Source: Phycisphaerales bacterium (GTDB taxonomy: Bacteria > Planctomycetota > Phycisphaerae > Phycisphaerales > SM1A02). From it: 7,667 nt of DNA. The position numbers and the translations under genes are program-made. Shown here one piece after another: positions 7,101-7,667 of this stretch. Each line of letters begins with the position of its first letter. Within the stretch, counting starts at the first letter, position 1. The stretch spans positions 1-7,667 of the forward strand of contig JAGQOI010000229.1 in assembly GCA_020427625.1 (NCBI GenBank), read 5' to 3'. The notes beneath the pieces are model-generated. The model searched no databases. It had not been told where the DNA came from and worked only from the letters and a program-made list of their open reading frames with translations.

Positions 7101-7548
7101 GCTCGCGCGTCGACCGGCCGGGTACTTCACGCCCCGCACCGGCACGACGGAGCCCGTCCCCCGCTACGCCGTCGACGCGCACCTCGTCGCCCTGATCGAT
7201 CAGCACGCCGGGTCGGACGGCGACATCTTTCCCGAGTCGTTCCGCACGCTGAAGCTCGGGACGCTCATCGGCATGCGGACGTGGGGCGGCGTCGTCGGGA
7301 TCCGCGGCGACAAGCCGTTCGTCGACTTCGGCCTGTCGACGCAGCCCGAGTTCGCCTGGTGGGACCCCGAACGAGGCTGGGGACTCGAAGGATCCGGCGT
7401 CACCCCCGACATCGAGGTCGACATCACGCCCGCCGACCGCATCGCCGGACGCGATCCGCAACTCGATCGCGCCGTCGCGTTCCTCCGCGAGCAACTCGCC
7501 GCCGACCCCCGGACCCGCCCGCAGCCGCCCGCGTATCCCGTCCGATAA
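4174..7548 (+). CDS. Secreted tricorn-type S41 serine protease (full length)
   Basis: This 1124-residue protein begins with a clear signal peptide (basic start, hydrophobic 8-19, cleavage predicted after ASA at 21-23), so it should act outside the cytoplasm, unlike archaeal tricorn. Domains in order: a first TolB-like beta-propeller (about 28-320; ISPDGTQLAFSG, GWSADGQAVLFRS); a second propeller (about 327-715; FSPDGSWLAYA, RWDPDGAYLYFIS) containing an acidic Pro-rich loop near 550-605; the C1 domain (about 725-805); a PDZ domain (about 806-900; IKVGDVVSSINGV); and the C2 S41 core (about 905-1105). Matches to the tricorn active site are LRTSHAY with S790 and H791, GSDGD with nucleophile S1014 and D1015, and LEGSGVTPD with E1072. 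These align with Thermoplasma S745, H746, S965, D966 and E1023. The Asp beside the serine is linked in that enzyme to a preference for basic P1 residues. The propellers are thought to filter and guide peptides to and from the active site. Length is usual for bacterial members. The tricorn-interacting aminopeptidases are not in this window. Confidence 0.96.
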   Translation: MNRIRSMLGAAVVVASVVSGASAAERGYYAQPTLNGDRLVFCSEGDLWTATLPALPDTEPIVAFRLTTGAGDETFPQISPDGTQLAFSGMSDGNVDVYVMPLDGGVPRRLTFHPAEDEVVGWSADGQAVLFRSNRYQALGRAELYQVALRGGMPARIGIGECAQADFSASGKMIAFTRWVNEYGNHRAYHGGTAPDVWVGEFASNRFRRLTETDAGDQSPRWLIGRVFFLSDRDGTMNLYSDAPQGGDLRQHTRFAPDAADPAAPTGYDIRWMSVDTQRRGQRAVLAQAGDVLVHDVVTDTTTRLNIGLASDRPGTRPRLVPAHATTTEFTLDDDGTNLYVGSRGEIIVLPVDGGMPYRATRSPAAREWGVATCGPDRIVMITDVTGEQQIGIAMADLGDRPSPITEDRDAWLFPPVGSRDGRWIAFADKTLRLSVMDTFSLERRVVDRSESGEIVDYRFSPDGSWLAYAKPMPNGLNQIFIHNVATTRSFAVSDGRYDDTEPRWDPDGAYLYFISRRAFNPVLDETMSQFITPGGRRIIAVALAADTPAPRSDSQWSSPFDFEDWATPLSRFTPAAVMGAPDFADQLDPELEDPEAPEANLDGSAMRVDTDGLARRQYALDLPPGSYERLEATWGGVTYLVMPTQGLLDEPDFEVGPPKHPATLYRFGVLEEGPVKIADGVPLYAMSGDALAIAWPNATGFAVTSPVEPGPPETVSFTDFRIQVDVRAEWQQIFDEAWRLQRDFFFAPNLVGVDWVAMKAKYGALLPRVGNRSELNEIIALMMGELRTSHAYIFGGDRHDAPEPVGVGLLGADIELSNGAVRITRIVPGQPSVAGRSSPLDQPHLDIKVGDVVSSINGVAVTPFTNVYELLQDRADELVRIAVADDSRGTNTRPYVVRAIEDESTLRYAAWVEANRRAVDEASEGRIGYLHVPDMMGEGLSMFAEQFYPQAGKAAIIVDVRNNGGGFVSQLMIDRLARRPAGYFTPRTGTTEPVPRYAVDAHLVALIDQHAGSDGDIFPESFRTLKLGTLIGMRTWGGVVGIRGDKPFVDFGLSTQPEFAWWDPERGWGLEGSGVTPDIEVDITPADRIAGRDPQLDRAVAFLREQLAADPRTRPQPPAYPVR

Positions 7549-7667
7549 GCGCGCGGCTCCGGCGCACGCTCCCGTCCCGTCGGCGCGCTGGTTCGAACGC
7601 GGTTCCGGCGCCGGGGTTCGGGCGGCGATCGGGATCGTCCGCGCGATCCGGTCGACGCAATACCCGG

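Noticed and set aside
3298..7494. Very long minus-strand open frame (1398 codons) antisense to the tricorn gene
   Set aside because: The translation is Arg/Asp/Val-rich without domain motifs, while the opposite strand encodes a complete tricorn protease with all catalytic residues. GC-rich codon bias suppresses stops on the antisense strand. Near 3298-4033 it also runs in another frame of the S41 gene.
7632..7649. Inverted repeat GGATCG / CGATCC after the tricorn gene as a terminator
   Set aside because: It is a 6-bp stem with a 6-base loop and no T-run, over 80 bases past the stop; could be chance in this composition.
7549..7667. Possible gene in the right-hand tail
   Set aside because: The only open frame there (minus strand) is Arg-rich and overlaps the end of the tricorn gene; no ribosome site or motif is seen.

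Overview
This is a strongly GC-rich bacterial fragment carrying five protein-coding genes, one of them cut off by the left edge. I see no RNA gene, insertion sequence, CRISPR array or origin. The best guess for the host is a planctomycete of the Phycisphaerae type. The first protein ends in two dockerin-like F-hand loops of the form 'DLNxDGxxxxADLAxxLAxW', a C-terminus I associate with secreted proteins of that group. Secreted tricorn-type proteases also occur there. This assignment is an inference from protein style, not from a marker gene.

Layout. Positions 1-1224 (+) hold the C-terminal 407 residues of a secreted, Asp/Asn/Gly/Cys-rich repeat protein with thrombospondin-type-3-like calcium loops and a dockerin-like tail. 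Positions 1294-2103 (+) encode a YggS/PLPBP-family pyridoxal-phosphate homeostasis protein. Its 3' end converges with a minus-strand gene pair. The pair is a secreted Ig-like/S41 serine peptidase (4033 down to 2663) followed 49 bases later by a small membrane-anchored DUF3465 protein (2613 down to 2140). A 140-base divergent intergenic region (4034-4173) separates the peptidase from a complete, secreted tricorn-type S41 protease (4174-7548, +). The last 119 bases hold no convincing gene.

How the parts may work together. Most of the window is envelope biology. Two S41-clan peptidases start back to back from a shared control region, and both have export signals. The large one has the full tricorn architecture: two beta-propellers, C1, PDZ and C2, with every catalytic residue present. 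The small one has a tricorn-like rather than Ctp-like active site. The DUF3465 protein is probably co-transcribed with the small peptidase. The yggS-like gene is ordinary housekeeping and probably unrelated to them.

The less ordinary signals are three. Two overlapping, mutually exclusive 7-bp hairpins fill the gap between the small peptidase and the DUF3465 gene. A cluster of the short motif G(A/C)TTCGG lies in both orientations across the divergent promoter region. The repeat protein has a modular 12 + 19 residue build. I did not find a clear new defence or mobile system.
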